From positions 9,982,001-10,046,000 of the forward strand of contig OZ176055.1 of the NCBI GenBank assembly GCA_964247055.1: 64,000 nucleotides of DNA, read 5' to 3'. This document shows positions 12,205 to 25,700 of this stretch, one piece after another (the stretch's first letter is position 1; each line of letters starts with the position of its first letter). The notes under the pieces are model-generated. The model did no database searches, had not been told where the DNA came from, and saw nothing but the letters and a program-made list of their open reading frames with translations. The translations under genes were made by a program, and so were the position numbers. This DNA comes from Paragordius varius. Lineage: Eukaryota > Nematomorpha.

Positions 12205-12638
12205 AATTTGCACTTCAAGAGTGTCCTTGAACATTCCAAGTTGGTCTTTTGACTTTTTTGCTTTGTTTTTAACTTTTATCAAACTAATCGTATATTATTC
12301 ATCTATTTTGTTGTTTTTAACCTATTTTCTATTATTTGACGCAAATTTTTAATCAATATCAACTTTTAAGCATTGAGAAACCGTATATCTTAATTAATTT
12401 CTTAAAATTATTTTGGATATTTATAATATTTCACCTAATTAAAAAATATATAAGTTTTCTGGGTTAATATTTACAACTTTTTATTAAAAACATTTAAAAG
12501 TAATAATTTTGTTAATACATGCAAATATTATGGTGAAATCAAAATTTAAAAATTTTAAGGACCAACTTGAAGTGTTCAAAAACCAACTTGAAAAGGGCCA
12601 ATTAGAGTGTTCAAGGACATTGAAGTGCAAATGGTATA
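12205..12638. mobile_element. Family F fold-back element, copy 1
   Basis: The left arm begins TTTGCACTTCAAGAGTGTCC and the right arm ends GAAGTGCAAATGGTATAT. Both arms carry 21-bp units (CCTTGAACATTCCAAGTTGGT type; complement in the right arm). The centre includes a stretch near 12360-12440 that reappears, inverted, inside copy 2 near 13015-13085. Non-coding. The ends (TATACCATTTGCACTT) match family E ends (TATACCATTTACAATT) at most positions, so E and F look like sister families. Confidence 0.75.
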
Positions 12639-12651
12639 TGTTATTTTGATA

Positions 12652-13191
12652 TAACATTTGCACTTCGAAAGTGTCCTTGAACATTTCAAGTTGGCCTTTA
12701 AACATTTCAATTTGGTCTTTGAACACTTTAAGTTGGTCCTTAAAAATTTCAAATTATTCCTTGAAGATTTCAAGTTGCTTGAATACTTTAAGTTGGTCCT
12801 TTAAATTTTTTAATTTTGATAATTTTTGGATGTATTTTTCTATTTTATTATTTTTTAACCTAATATTTTATTTATTGTATATTTACATTATAAAAATAAA
12901 CATTGAAAAACCACTTTTTTGTTATATTTTTCCAGTTTAACAATATTATTAATTTTTAAATGTTTTTGATGAGATATTGTAAATTATAACCCAGAAATCT
13001 TATATATTTTTTAATTAGGTTTTAAAATCTTATAAATATCCAAAATAATTTAAGAAATTAACAACAGTATACGGTAATAGAAAATAGGTTAAAAACGAAA
13101 ACCTTGATGAATGATATACGATTAGATTAAAAACAAAACAAAAAAGTCAAAGGACCAACTTGAAGTGTTCCAGGACACCCTTGTGCAAATA
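12652..13191. mobile_element. Family F fold-back element, copy 2
   Basis: Begins ATAACATTTGCACTTCGAAA only about 14 bp after copy 1 ends. The left arm has at least six degenerate 21-bp units (TTGAACATTTCAAGTTGGTC and relatives); the right arm ends near 13191 with GACACCCTTGTGCAAAT. The unit number in the left arm is clearly expanded compared with copy 1. Open frames across these units are by-products of the repeat and not genes. Confidence 0.75.
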
Positions 13192-13537
13192 ATTAACCAA
13201 CCCATTATTTAACAAAAATTGAATTTTATCGAAGTCAACTGGATCTCGACCAAAATGTTTCCAACATTTGTTTTCATTATTGGTATCTCACAGAAATAGC
13301 TAAAGAATATTATAGTTAACTGAGCCCTTGTGATTGCAAAATTAAATATACTAAAAATTAAAGATAACAATAAATGTTTAAAAGATGTGATTTATTTCCT
13401 CATAATTACAAAACATCTTTAATTATATAGTTTATCCAATAACCAACTATTTATATACATATATAATATTTATTTAATTATTTAACACATCATCAAAACT
13501 AATCTCAAATACGCTATATAAATTATATTCGATTGTA

Positions 13538-15065
13538 TTAACGCATTCGTGCCAAAACATCCGTATTGGCGTGGAAAACGAGCGATATACCAGCCACTTC
13601 AATCAAAGGTAAACGATTTTGAAAGGTTGGAATTTGGGCCCTTTGTCCTGTGGGTACAGGGACGCCTTCAATATAAACTGTTCTAGCACCTTCATTGGAC
13701 AGTTGGAAACCATATTGAGCAGGTTTATTAGCAGTAGAAGAAGTATTTAATTTATTTTGATGTTCGCTTTGAGTTTCGGTTTCGTTTAAGACTGCGGAAA
13801 AATTAACAAGTTGAATTCGTCCTTGGAGTCGTGAAATCTTTCGGGCTAATGGGCCTTCAAGTGAAAGATCAATATCTACTATCAAAGGTTTTTCTTCTTC
13901 TTGATTACAAGTGGAATTATTAAGAGTATTGGTTCTGCTTGATTTCGGCGCCATAGATTTATTGGGGGAACTCATAGAGATTGGATTACGTCCAAAAGTT
14001 ACCTGAAAAGTGGGCATAAATAGAAATAGAATAGCAAAATAAAATAAAAATATGTTTCAATCAAATAAAAAAAAATAACTTAAAATGAGTAAGTAATAAA
14101 GCTTAAAAAATTAAATATCTAAATTGAAAAATTTATTTAAATTAACCAATTTTTCATTCATTCAGTAAACTTGATTGATTCAAACTTATTAATGATCAAC
14201 AAATACTTTTTTAAATTTTTGTGTTGATAAAATGAAACAAGTGAGAATAAATTTTAACCTCATGAGATTTAATAAGGTATCGAACATTTTTCCCTTTTAA
14301 AATGGCATAGGTGGAATCATCCATTTCTCGAGGTGTCCCTTGACAATATAATGTAGGAGGTATGTATAAAGTATATATTTGGAAAAATAAGACTTAATAT
14401 ATACATCTATATATACACATATATAAAGTAAAACGTCGAATTTTTAAAAAAATACAAAAAATATTATACATTTTAAATAAAATCAAGCCTAATATTGTTA
14501 CATGTTTGATTTTATACAGATAATATGACATAATAGGGTTTTTGAATACAAAATTAAGAAATATGCTTATAATTAACCAAACAATCTAATATGTAAAGAA
14601 TGTAAAAATATGAATTTCTTTAATCGGATGGAAATATATCAACAAGATATTAAAACTTGTCGGTAACATATATTATTGATTTTTTTTAAAAATTAATTAA
14701 TTAGAAATATTAAAATTAATTAAAAAATAAATTTTTTTTCAAAAAAAAGGCAAACCCATTTCTTTATCTACAATTTCTTGTAGAACTTGAATCTGACGTT
14801 CCAAAGCCACAATGCGGGATAAACGACGTTTCGTAGCTCTTTTGTGTTCGGCCTCAAGTATGGCATCTTTATTGGATCGTCGAAGGAAAGAACAGTTTTC
14901 AATAAGTTTCTATACAATGATTCAAAAAAATATACCAAATATAATTCAAATTCCTCCCCCCTTAAATAATTCAAATTCAATCAAAAATTTCATTATATAT
15001 GTATGAAATATATCTTTATGGCATAATTTATTATTTTTTCAGTATTATTTTTTTTAAACAAATTT

Positions 15066-15108
<43 letters not shown>

Positions 15109-18100
15109 TAATTTTCAATATCAAAATTTATTTTAGGGTGAATTAATATTTTGTTTATGGGTAAATTCCGAGCTGTATATGGTATATCAAATTGTCCAAA
15201 TTTGATATATACCATTTTAAACTTATAATGCATAACATGAATTTAAAGGTCTACAAAAACGTTTCTTTATAAAAGGCAGTTTAAATATACGGTTTAGGGG
15301 TTCTTTTTACCCCTTTTTATTAAAAGGTAAGGATTTTTGAATCTGGACGGACTTGTGAAGGCTTTGATGGTGAATTACTAAAAGCTTTTGTGTTTTTAAA
15401 GGCAACTATATTTTAATGGCTTTTTTGCTATAGAAATCACTTAACCCCATTTTTATACCTAACACCTTGATAAAAATACAAGCAAAACAAGGAGCTTTTA
15501 ATATATTCTTAGGTAAAAAAATGAAATCGATACAAGAAATTCTAGTTTAAAACGTGTTGTAAATTTAATTAAAACACCACATTTATTTAATTTTTTAAAC
15601 TTTTAACCCACTTTATATTGACTTTTTTACTACAGAAAAAATTGAAATTACGGACAAAACGTGAAAAGACAAATTTTTATTTAAAAAAGACAACCATACT
15701 TTATTAATCTTGATTTTTTTAATTGACTAAAAAGTATAATATAGAAATGTAAATTGCTAACATAATCAATTATGTATTTTAAGATTGTAATTAAATGTTT
15801 TTTTTATATGAGAAAAATTAAGGTTTAAAAAAGTATGGTTATCTTTTGAAAAAAAACATTTTGTCTTTATAATTTCACATTTTGTCCTTGGGTATAATTT
15901 CAATTTTTACTGTATTTAAACAGTAAAAAACAACCAAAAAACTGTCTTACATTAGCCAATGTCTCTGAGTTTGGTGAATCAAAACCAAAATTTAAATTTT
16001 TCGCAGTATTGGAATTGGCGGGAGAATTAAAACTGCCCTCGGCCGGACAATTCGTATTTTTTGAGTTTCCTGTAAAAGTTTGAGGTTGATTAGCAAAGGC
16101 GTTTGAAACAGAATTTTCTTGAACTTCTGAAGAGATTATAAGTAACTTTTCCATATCTTCAAAAGCTAGTTGGGGCATTGTATGACAATCATATCCGTGA
16201 AACAGCGAGGGTGTAAATTTAAAATTTGTCCCATTAACTAAGGGGATATGTACAGTAAAATATGTTAAATTATACGGACAAAACATTAAAATATAAAGAC
16301 AAATTTTTTTCTAAAAAACGATAACAATATACTTTTTAAAACCTAAATATATGGTATTAAAATACAGTAAAAATAAGAGAAATCATACGGACAAAAGGTA
16401 AAAATATTATGACAAAAATTTTTTAAAAGACAACCAACCATACTTTTTAAATCTGGATTTTTTAAATATAACTCATTGTTTTAAACTGCAAAGTATGTAA
16501 TTGATATGTGTATTGATAGAACAATCAATTTTGTAGTTTACAATCGTATTTATATAATTTATATGATAAAAATTAAGGTTTAAAAAAGTTTGATTGTCTT
16601 TTGAAAAAAATAATTTTCTTTATATTTTTACGTTTTGTCCGTATAATTTCAATTTTACTGTAATTATTTAATAACACTCGTAAAACATGTAATTAATTGC
16701 GTTACCAATATATATTTCAATTTTTTACTTTGGAGTTTTAAACAATAAATTTTATTTAAAAAATCAAGATTAAAAAAGTATGGTTGATTGTTGGAAAAAA
16801 AATTTGTCTTTATATTTTTACGTTTTGTCCGTATTATAATTTTAATTATATATTTCAGGATAAATTTGACATCGATAAAAAATATACTCATAAAAAGCAG
16901 ATAAAAATTTAATCCTAAAGTAATAATATTACAAAAAACAAGAATTTTATAGATGAAAAATCAAATTTTTGTAATCGATATAAAAATATATCTTAATTTA
17001 AAAGTTGAAAACGTGATTGATTGAATTATTTTTGATATAAAACTACTCTTTTTATATTTTAATTAATAAAAAGGTGAATTTCACCCCGGAAATGAATATA
17101 ATATTGTTAAATCTGAAAAATTGTATTATTATTTTAAAGTTAATACAATTTCCTAATCAATGAACTCCAAATCTCTTTTCAAAAATTGTAATTTTAAACT
17201 TTTTACTAAAAAACATAAAATGGAATATCAAAAGGGCAAAAGTACCAATCTGATCGGGTAACAAATTAAAGTGTTTAAGGGAAAGCCAATGCTTTTGTAG
17301 TTGCGTAGCAGTTCGGGTCGGTAGAAATGTTTCACTATTTTGCAGCAAAAGCTCCTGGAAAGCATCCAAAGAATGGGATTTATTCTATACATGATTAGTA
17401 AAAATTATTGAAATTATATGGAAGGGCAAAACGTAAAAATATAAAAACAACCATACTTTACTAAAAAACAACCAACCATACTTGTTGAATCTTGATTTTT
17501 CTTAATATAAATTATTTTTTTTTCAAACTGCAAAATACGAGAAAGATATAAAATCAATAATGTATTTTAGCATTGTATAAATTGTGTTAGGAAAAAAAGT
17601 AAGGTTTAAAAAGTACGGTTGTGTTTTAGAAAAAAATATTTGTCTTTATATTGTTTCATTTTGTCTTTCCATATAATTTCAATTTTTACGGTATAGGTAT
17701 AGTAAAAAATCTGTACATTATATTTTATTATATGTCTTATAAACTTGTTTTTTCGTTGATAATTTCCACAATTTTATTCCTCAAAATATGAAAAAAAAAT
17801 AATATAGTTAAAAGAAATAGAGTGCTATTTTTTTAAAACTTAAAAACGATGATGTAAAAAAATAGCTTACAGAATAAAACTGTCCCAGGACTTTTTCTTC
17901 TGCATCGGAAAAAATGGCGTCTGCAAACACGCTTCTCACCACGTATTCTGGTCTTTTAATCAAATATTCTGCCATACTTTTTTGGGCCATCGAACTTATT
18001 ACTGGATCATACATTAAGGCTTGCCATCTAAAAAAAGATATAAACTTAATAAAAGTTTTTTTATAAAATGATTTCGAAGTTTTTTTATAATAAGCATTTT

Positions 18101-18999
18101 TAAGCACTAAAATTAATACGTTTTCATAAATAATTAGTTTGTTAAAAGGCATAAAATATTCAGTCCGTTGAATATAGCCGTTGGAATTTAATTAAAATTC
18201 ATACTCTTCCTTACAAATTAAGATTAAATATTACGAATTTTTCCAAATTTTAAAAAATAATTTTTCCATTATAAAATAAAACAAAATCATTATTGCTGTG
18301 GAAAAGTGTTGATTTAAAAAAAGGTAGGAACAAAAAATAAAATTTATAGATAAATATGGTATTAAAATAAAAAAGCAATATTTAAATCCTTAATTATTTT
18401 ATTTACTCGAAAAGATGTGAACAATTAAATCTAAAATTTTAATTCAACCAAAAACAATATTATTATATAAATATAAATTTATATATATAATTTCTTAAAA
18501 AAAAACAAGTTTTATTGTTAAATATGGATTTTAAACCTATCTTCCAAATCTTTGACGCTAAATTTTGAAGTGAAAGGGACCCATTGGGAAACACGGCGAA
18601 TATCATTACATTGTAAAACATTAATGATAAGTTTGTAATCATCCAGAGGTTTCCAACGTCCTAATTGTTCCAGGTAATGAGCGTGTGACAGAAATCGAGT
18701 CGATAAAATTGGACCTTTGTTATCTAAAGTTTTAGAGTTTTTGCTGTGATTTGCATTATGCGTATCTGATTTACGCTTTGTTGAAGGTGAATGGCTAACA
18801 GCTAAAATAGCAATTTTAATTTTATAATACTTGATTCTGGGAGAATTTCAGTTGATAAATCACTCGCATCAAAAGAATCTGATGTTAAATTAAAAAAATA
18901 AAAACCTAATTCGGTTACGATATTTGGGTGATCAACTATTGTATCCTCAAAAAACTTTTTTCGCTTTATAGGCCTACTGCTCCGCCTGATAGATGTCAT
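13538..18999 (-). CDS. Mcrs1: Microspherule protein 1 (MCRS1), FHA-domain protein
   Basis: Eight minus-strand exons: 18999-18906, 18801-18537, 18027-17871, 17384-17246, 16237-15951, 14909-14756, 14338-14259 and 14002-13538. They total 1,641 nt (546 aa) with phases closing throughout. The start is MTSIRRSSRPIKRKK, matching the basic N-terminus of MCRS1. The MCRS N domain follows (LGRWKPLDDYKLIINVLQ, then WQALMYDPVISS and FQELLLQNSETF). A helical, charged segment (LSRIVALERQIQVLQEIV) comes next, then a C-terminal FHA domain from about residue 385 (VRYLIKSHE-VTFGRN, VDIDLSLEGPLARKISRLQG, LSNEGARTVYIEG). MCRS1 works in the nucleus in the INO80 and NSL chromatin complexes and at spindle poles. Its ATG is 737 bp from the NAB ATG, in divergent orientation. 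Introns 4-6 hold several MITEs. Confidence 0.93.
14931..15186. mobile_element. Family E MITE in MCRS1 intron 5
   Basis: Starts TATACCAAATATAATTCAAA and ends near ATGGTATA. The core ATATCTTTATGGCATA is diagnostic of the family. It is expanded internally by a (TA)n tract of about 44 bp (15069-15112). The left end lies only about 20 bp from the exon 6 acceptor at 14909/14910. Confidence 0.75.
15631..15914. mobile_element. Family A MITE in MCRS1 intron 5
   Basis: Family reference copy. It begins TACAGAAAAAATTGAAATTA and ends AATTTCAATTTTTACTGTA. The family consensus by eye is TA-CAGTAAAAATTGAAATTATACGG, then ACAAAACGTAAAAATATAAA and GACAACCATACTTTTT, a unique centre of about 110 bp (ACTCATTGTTTTAAAT, TTACCAATTTACAT), and the complementary arm. 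The TIRs are about 80 bp, total about 290 bp. TA flanks fit Tc1/mariner target duplication. It ends 36 bp from the exon 5 donor. Confidence 0.85.
16251..16850. mobile_element. Cluster of family A copies in MCRS1 intron 4
   Basis: A truncated left end (16251 to about 16350) is followed by a nearly complete copy (16363-16662, TACAGTAAAAATAAGAG to AATTTTACTGTA) and a right half (about 16690-16850). The first fragment abuts the exon 5 acceptor region, its TACAGT lying 14 bp from the exon edge at 16237. Confidence 0.8.
17396..17694. mobile_element. Family A MITE in MCRS1 intron 3
   Basis: Runs from TAGTAAAAATTATTGAAATT to CAATTTTTACGGTA, with a duplicated ACAACCATACTT segment in the left arm. It starts about 12 bp upstream (minus strand) of exon 4. 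Confidence 0.8.
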
Positions 19000-19736
19000 A
19001 CCGAACAAACAGTGAATAGTTTTGACAATGTTATATTTATAAAGTTGTCAAAGATTCTTTTTTTCTTAATTTTAATTTCTTGGAAGCATATTAAAAAATA
19101 TAATAATTATTTTTTTGAATAGTTGGTATTATTATAAAGGTTATATATAAAATAAATTAATGCCATTATATTTTAATATAATTGCTTTTTTATTAAAAGA
19201 GACTTTTTGAATAAAAAAGTATTACCAGTATGCACTTTATTATTATATAATGTATATATTTATGTCAAAATAATTTAGTAACCTAAGGTTTAATGTTTAT
19301 AAAATATCATTTTATATTAGGATAGGCCTTCCACACCCAAAGTTTGTCGTAAAAAACGCCTCCTATTGGTTATGTTCATAATATACTGGAATTTATCAAT
19401 TTCTGATGGAAATCCAATATTACCCCTTTAATATCATTGTTCTCAGGTAACTTAGAATTATTTGATTTAATTTAATTTGAAATATTGAAAAAAAATTTAG
19501 ATTACAATTTTTTCAAGTATGCAATCCTTATAAGACTATAACAGTGAATAACAATAATATATGATTGCCTAGCGTCATAATCATCTTAATTGTAAATTTA
19601 CACAGATAAATTTGAGTTTTTAATAATTTTAAATATTTTAACAAAGAAAACGGAAAAATATATTCGTGACGGTAAAACCCTTCACACATCTGGGAAAAAG
19701 CATGTTCGCAAAAAATATTTAATATTTTGAAAAAAT
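19000..19736. promoter_or_regulatory. Intergenic span between divergent MCRS1 and NAB genes
   Basis: 737 bp separate the two ATGs, so both promoters must lie here or use shared elements. It is AT-rich. A GC-richer patch (GGATAGGCCTTCCACACCC, near 19320) is the only compositionally distinct block. No known factor site can be asserted. Confidence 0.4.
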
Positions 19737-22700
19737 ATGCCGAACGCAGGGCCTAAAATCGATTATTGTTTGAAAACAAACGATGAAATTCTACTTTTTA
19801 AAGTTCTGTTTAAAGCAAACTTAACTGAATACTTTCAATTATTTTTGAGTTGTGGTGCCGATAATATTGATCAATTATGTGATGCCGACACTGAAGAGTT
19901 TTTGGAAATTATGTGTTTGATTGGGATGGCTTTGAAACCTTTGCATGTGCGAAGATTGCAAAAAACACTTCAAGAATTTTGCTCAAATCCTGGTATCCCT
20001 TTGTTTTTTTATGCCTTAGAAACGATTGAAAGTATATCCTTACCGGATAATGTTCTAGTACAAACAACCCCTTTAAAGTATATTTAATTTTGTTTGAATT
20101 GACGATCTTTCATTCAAAATCAATTTATACTTTCGAATAACTTTTATCTTAGCACAAAAATTGAATTTATCAATACATCTGATATGGTTGATCAAGAATA
20201 TTCTAGTTTTGAACCACAACAAAATCTCAGCAATTTTGCTAATAATGACGAAAATAAAAGTACATTTTTATTTTCTAATTATTGAAAAATTTATTTTTAA
20301 ATTTATTTCATAAAATATTTTTTTAGATGTTACAAACACTTTGGATTCAATACTCAATTCCTCCGCAATCCAAAATACTTTGATGGAATTAGTAATATTG
20401 AAAATTTATTTTATATAAAACTTTTTTTAATATAATATTTATATTTAAAAATATTCAATGAAGGGTTTAGATTTGCTAACGAATCCGAAATCGCCTAATA
20501 AAATCCAAAATTACGATATACATAATTCGACACCAAGTATAAATTATATATATTTGCATTTTTAAAATAATTTATTTGGGTAGCATTAAAAAAATTTTTT
20601 TTACAAAAATAAACGCGTTATATATCAAGTTATATTGTGATAATTAGAATTTCAAGTAAAAATAATTTTAAGTTGAGAGAAACCTTAAAACTAAAATAAA
20701 ATAGGGTATTATATTATAGAATTAAATGGAAAACCCGCATTCCTCACTCTTTTGGCGTTGCCTTTGCCACTAGTTTAAGAAATGTAATATCTTTTCAAAA
20801 AAAATTAAAACATCATTATCACATATACTTTATTGTAAACGAATTGTATATATATGGTCTTGATTGAAATTTTAAAAATAATAGTGCGCCTAAAGTGGGT
20901 AGTTTGATTTTTGGGTTCTAAAAAAAAGATTAATTTAGTTTAAAAAAATATAAATAAAATGTGATATTTTTTACTAATTTTGATATTAATATATTTTTTA
21001 TTAAAAACATTTTACATTTATAGTTTTCATGCTATTTTAATCAAATAATTTACTTGAACTAATTTGCGGAGATAGGGATTTTTAAATTTTTTCCAATAAC
21101 GCAAAAATTCGATTTTTTCTAATTTCTTTAATTTTTTGAGTTATATACAGTACCATATAGTATGATAAAAAGTTTGTCCATAAATTAACTTATTGTTCAT
21201 ACACAAGGGAGAGGATTGTTTAATTTTCACCATTTATTGTTTGTTTTTATACGCTACTGTAAAACGCTCTACTACCATAACAAAAATTTTTTAACACATT
21301 TTCCTATCATTTTTAGATAATATTACGGCACCGAATAGCAAGAATTCTTCACAATCCACTCCACATGGACGACGTCAAAAAAATGTTTTACAATCAGAAG
21401 AAAATTTGCCAATAAAAGAACAAAATCAAAATCAACAAGATCAGCAGTTGTCCGATACTTTCCCTCAACATTCCAGTGGGCTAGAATTGATTAGAACATG
21501 TCGGTTACAAAAACAAGCAGAAAAAAAATCATTGGTTAATTCCGACAATAATAAAAACGCCCCCTCTGCGTCAAAACCTACGATTGTTCCCTCCCCAGAT
21601 AATTCCAATTATCATATCAACGGGCAAATGAATGATATAATATGTGGCAATTCAATAGACGAAAACTCTGAAGGAACTGACACTTTAAACGATTTTACTA
21701 ACAATGGGGGAGGAAATGATTCTGAACTATTTAATACCCTTGAAGGTTCAAAGGCCAATAAAATTGGTTCATCCACAGCTAGAAAATATAAATATTCCAG
21801 CAGTTTCGCCCCAATAACACCCCTTGAGCGTCGAAAAATACGGGAAAAAGTATGTGAAATAATTGATACGCTCGAACCTTTGAACGCGAAGCGACCTACG
21901 GCGCGACGGCCTCGTGACAAAAATATTGAAGTAAATTGAGCAAATATTATTTTTTTATAATGAAAATTTTATGTTTTACAGTCATGTATCCTTTATTTTA
22001 TCAAAAATTTAGGTAAAGAATGGATCTATGGTGATTTTTATACTTTTTTGATGAATATGATAATATTGTTAATACCAATGAGTTCTTGTTTTTTCCATTT
22101 TTTACTAAATATTTATACCCCCATTTAACGAAAAAAAAATAAATTTTTGATAAAATAAAGGATACCTGACTGTAGTATAAAATGAAAATTTTATATTTTA
22201 TAAAATGTTGCTTTTTATTTATTGTGATATATCGATATAAACGTTTGATTGTAATCAATAATAATACTTAATAATTATTTAACTTCATATAAATTATACT
22301 TACTTAAATACTCTAAAAGTGTTTTAAAGCTATCTATCATAAAAATTGAGAGAATTACGCATTATATATATTATTATGAAATTTATTAAAAATTTTACTA
22401 TAAAAGTCGAAAATTAAAATTTATATATCTTATAAAATGCGCATTTGAACTTAATTTTAATAAATTTCTTTTCCATTATAACATTATACAATTTATTACC
22501 AATTATTTCCTTTCAGGAATTATTGCTAACAGCTGACGATCGAACTGAAGAATGGCGAAACCGGGTTTCGGTTTATGGCGCCATCTATGGCCGATTTGAT
22601 TCGAAACGCGGGGAAAGGCCCCTACTGCATCATGAAGTGAGTTTAATTTGCTATCAGTAATTATATAAAAAAATTTTAATTTCATTTGTTAAAATAAATG

Positions 22701-25700
22701 CAATTAGAATATTTAAGTGCAAAATATTTTTTTGTAGCAAAAAAATATTATTTATAGTATTTTTTTTAGCTAAAAAGTTAATTTTAAAGGTTAAAGAATC
22801 TTTTAATAAAATAATTCATGCTTTGAATTCATTTGAGCTCATTTATCGGCTACACTTTCTGCATTATCGATTGAAAAATTTAGCTGGTCACTTACAAAAA
22901 AATAAAACAAATGTCAATCTAAATATGTGAAACTAACTATAAATGCAATGCTATTAAAGAAGATAATAATATTTTTAAAATCTAGAATTCTTATTTGATA
23001 TAAATTGGTTGCACAAACTCTATATCATATAATGTAGCATTCTAATTTTCATCACTTTATGTGTATGTTTTTAGTTTTTAGACATTTTGTTTGTCTTTAA
23101 AAATTATCATAACATATATAATTGTAGCTTTTAATGAATGAAGCCTCTATTCAAGTGTGTCTTTATCGCCCGGAATATTTAACGAGACGCGACGAACTTT
23201 ACCCTTTGGCCAGGAAAATTGTCCATCAAATCGGATATTACAATGAACGGAAACGGTTTTTTTCACTTTTAGGAGCTGCGTTAAATTTATTTATATATGC
23301 TACTGTATAATATGTAAAAATATAAGGGATTATAAATTTTCAAACCTTTAAAGCTAATATTTTTATTATGTTATAAAGACAACCAACCATATTTTTCAAT
23401 ATATCTCTGGTTATATATCTACTATACACGTTTTTAAATATTATAATTTTACTTTACAAAGATTTTCACATTAAAATTAATGTATTAAAAATTTAATTTA
23501 ACCTTTTTAAATGGTAGCCTTATACAGTGTTGCATTTTAATGGCGTTGTTTATTTCATAACACTATAGTAAAATTCGCAACACACCAGTAATGTATGGAA
23601 ATAAACAACAAAAGGTTGAATAAACAATTATTTCCTTTTTTTGCCATACAATCCTCTACTGCAAATTACCCTATACTATAGTGTTGTGTAAAATAAGCAA
23701 CTCAATTAAAATGCATACTGTAAAGTAAAAATTGAAATTAAAAAAAACTAAATAAAAAACCATATTTTTTTAAAAAAATAGCTAGCTATTACTTATTTCC
23801 TTATATTTTTAAACATATTCCTTTATAGAATTACCATCCAATTTATGTTTATTACATAATGATTTATGTATATATCATTCTACAAATAAATAAACGAATC
23901 TAACAAAATGATATGTTTTTTATTAATTTAAATATTATTATTATTATTCAAAAAAAAAACCAAAAATACTTGTGAAATTTAGCATTAGCTAAATATTTTA
24001 TAGTAGGCAAATACTGTTGATTTAAAAAAATTATACGGTAAAATTAAAATTATTCTATGGACGGAAGGACAAAACAAAACGTAAAAATATAAAGACAAAT
24101 ATTTTTTGTCTCAAAAGACAACCATCCATATCTTGATTTTTTTATAAATGAAACTCATTGTTTTAATTTGCAAAGTATAAAATAGAGATATGTCTATTGG
24201 TAAAACACAATTAATTTAAAGATTGAAATACGGATAAAATGCAAAAATATAAAGATAATTTTTTTTCCAAAAGACAACCAACTTTGATTTATCTTATAAA
24301 AAACATTTAATTACAATCGTAAAATATGCTTGTGTTACTAATTTACATTTTTATATAATACTTTGTAGTTTAAAACAATGAGTTTTATTTATAAAAAATC
24401 AACATTGAAAAACTATGGGATTGTTTTTTACGAAAAAATATTTGTCATTATATTTTTATGTTTTTTTCCGTATAGTTTAATTCAATTTTTACTGTATTTT
24501 ATAGTTTTAATATTAAATGATTTATATGGCAAAATGTAACGTTTAAAAAGTATGGGGTTGTCTTTAAAATAAAAATATATATAAGTCTTTATATTTTTGC
24601 ATTTTGTTTTTTGTACAATTTCAATTTTTACTGTATATAATTTATAATAAAACTAATGTTTAAAATAGTATGGGGTTGTTTTTTAGATAAAAATATTTGT
24701 CTTTGTATTTCAACAAATTTTGTCTGACTATAATTTTAATTTTTACTGTATAATTTTTTCCATGTTTTTATATTTAGGAAAAGTATAGCTCGGAAAGAAC
24801 GTCAAAATTCGAAGCCATATTCCGCCTTTTATAGAAGCGATACCCGTTGTTCCGCTTTACTTAGCAATACTATTAACAATTCCTCTATATTAGGTTAAGT
24901 TAGATTTTATATATTCTTTCTTTTCTACTATTGTAAAATTTATTTTTGATAATTATTATTTCTTATGGTTCTTTAATTAGTCCCAATTATAAATAGCGGG
25001 TTTAGATCTAATAATTATTGTTTTAAGTATATTAAAAAAGTTTTTTGTGAAAAAAAAGATTTTTTGACTTTAATCTAAATTTACAGATTAACCAATTATA
25101 TTACTTGATAATAAGTAAGAGAATGCAAAATATTATTGGTAATATATAGGGATTTTGAAAAAAAAATAGTAAAAAAAATTAAATATGGAGGAGCAATTAC
25201 CACAAAATAATATAACTTTCTCTCATTACTGCTTTAAACCAAAGACAGATTATTAATGCATTTTCTTAGCAGATGCTATATATATATATATATATATATG
25301 TTATGTCGGTATTTTTTATATACCCTGCTATCCTTAAGAATAAGCGTTTTTAGTAAAATTTTGTATGGAATGATGATTTATAATTAATTTTTATAAAATG
25401 AATTTTACAATAACCTATTTTTTCCCAATTTATTTGTAGAAAATAGTGTTTTGAAAAATGGTATTGGAACACAAAAATTCTCTTCATTACAACACCTTGC
25501 CAGTAATAGAAAGGGTCTAAACACTAATATTCCCAGCCGTTATTCCAATCCAAAAGTTATAACTGATAACAAAAAACAGACTAAGAATGTCATATCATCA
25601 ACTGAATTGACCCCTTCAGACATTTTACAAAATATCTGTAGTAAGTTTTTGCTTATATTGGATAATAAAAAAAATTATACCATTTACACTTCGAATTCAC

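Larger units (their letters stand above)
11997..13537. other. Intergenic region filled by two fold-back elements
   Basis: Lies between the 3' ends of two convergent genes. About 1 kb of it consists of the two family F copies listed separately. The rest is AT-rich with no coding signal. Confidence 0.6.

Noticed and set aside
12484-12940. Overlapping open frames on both strands with repetitive FKDQLEMFKGQ / SLNISSWPLN readings
   Set aside because: They follow the 21-bp sub-repeats of family F, whose length is a multiple of three, so stops are avoided in several frames. Repeat by-product and not protein.
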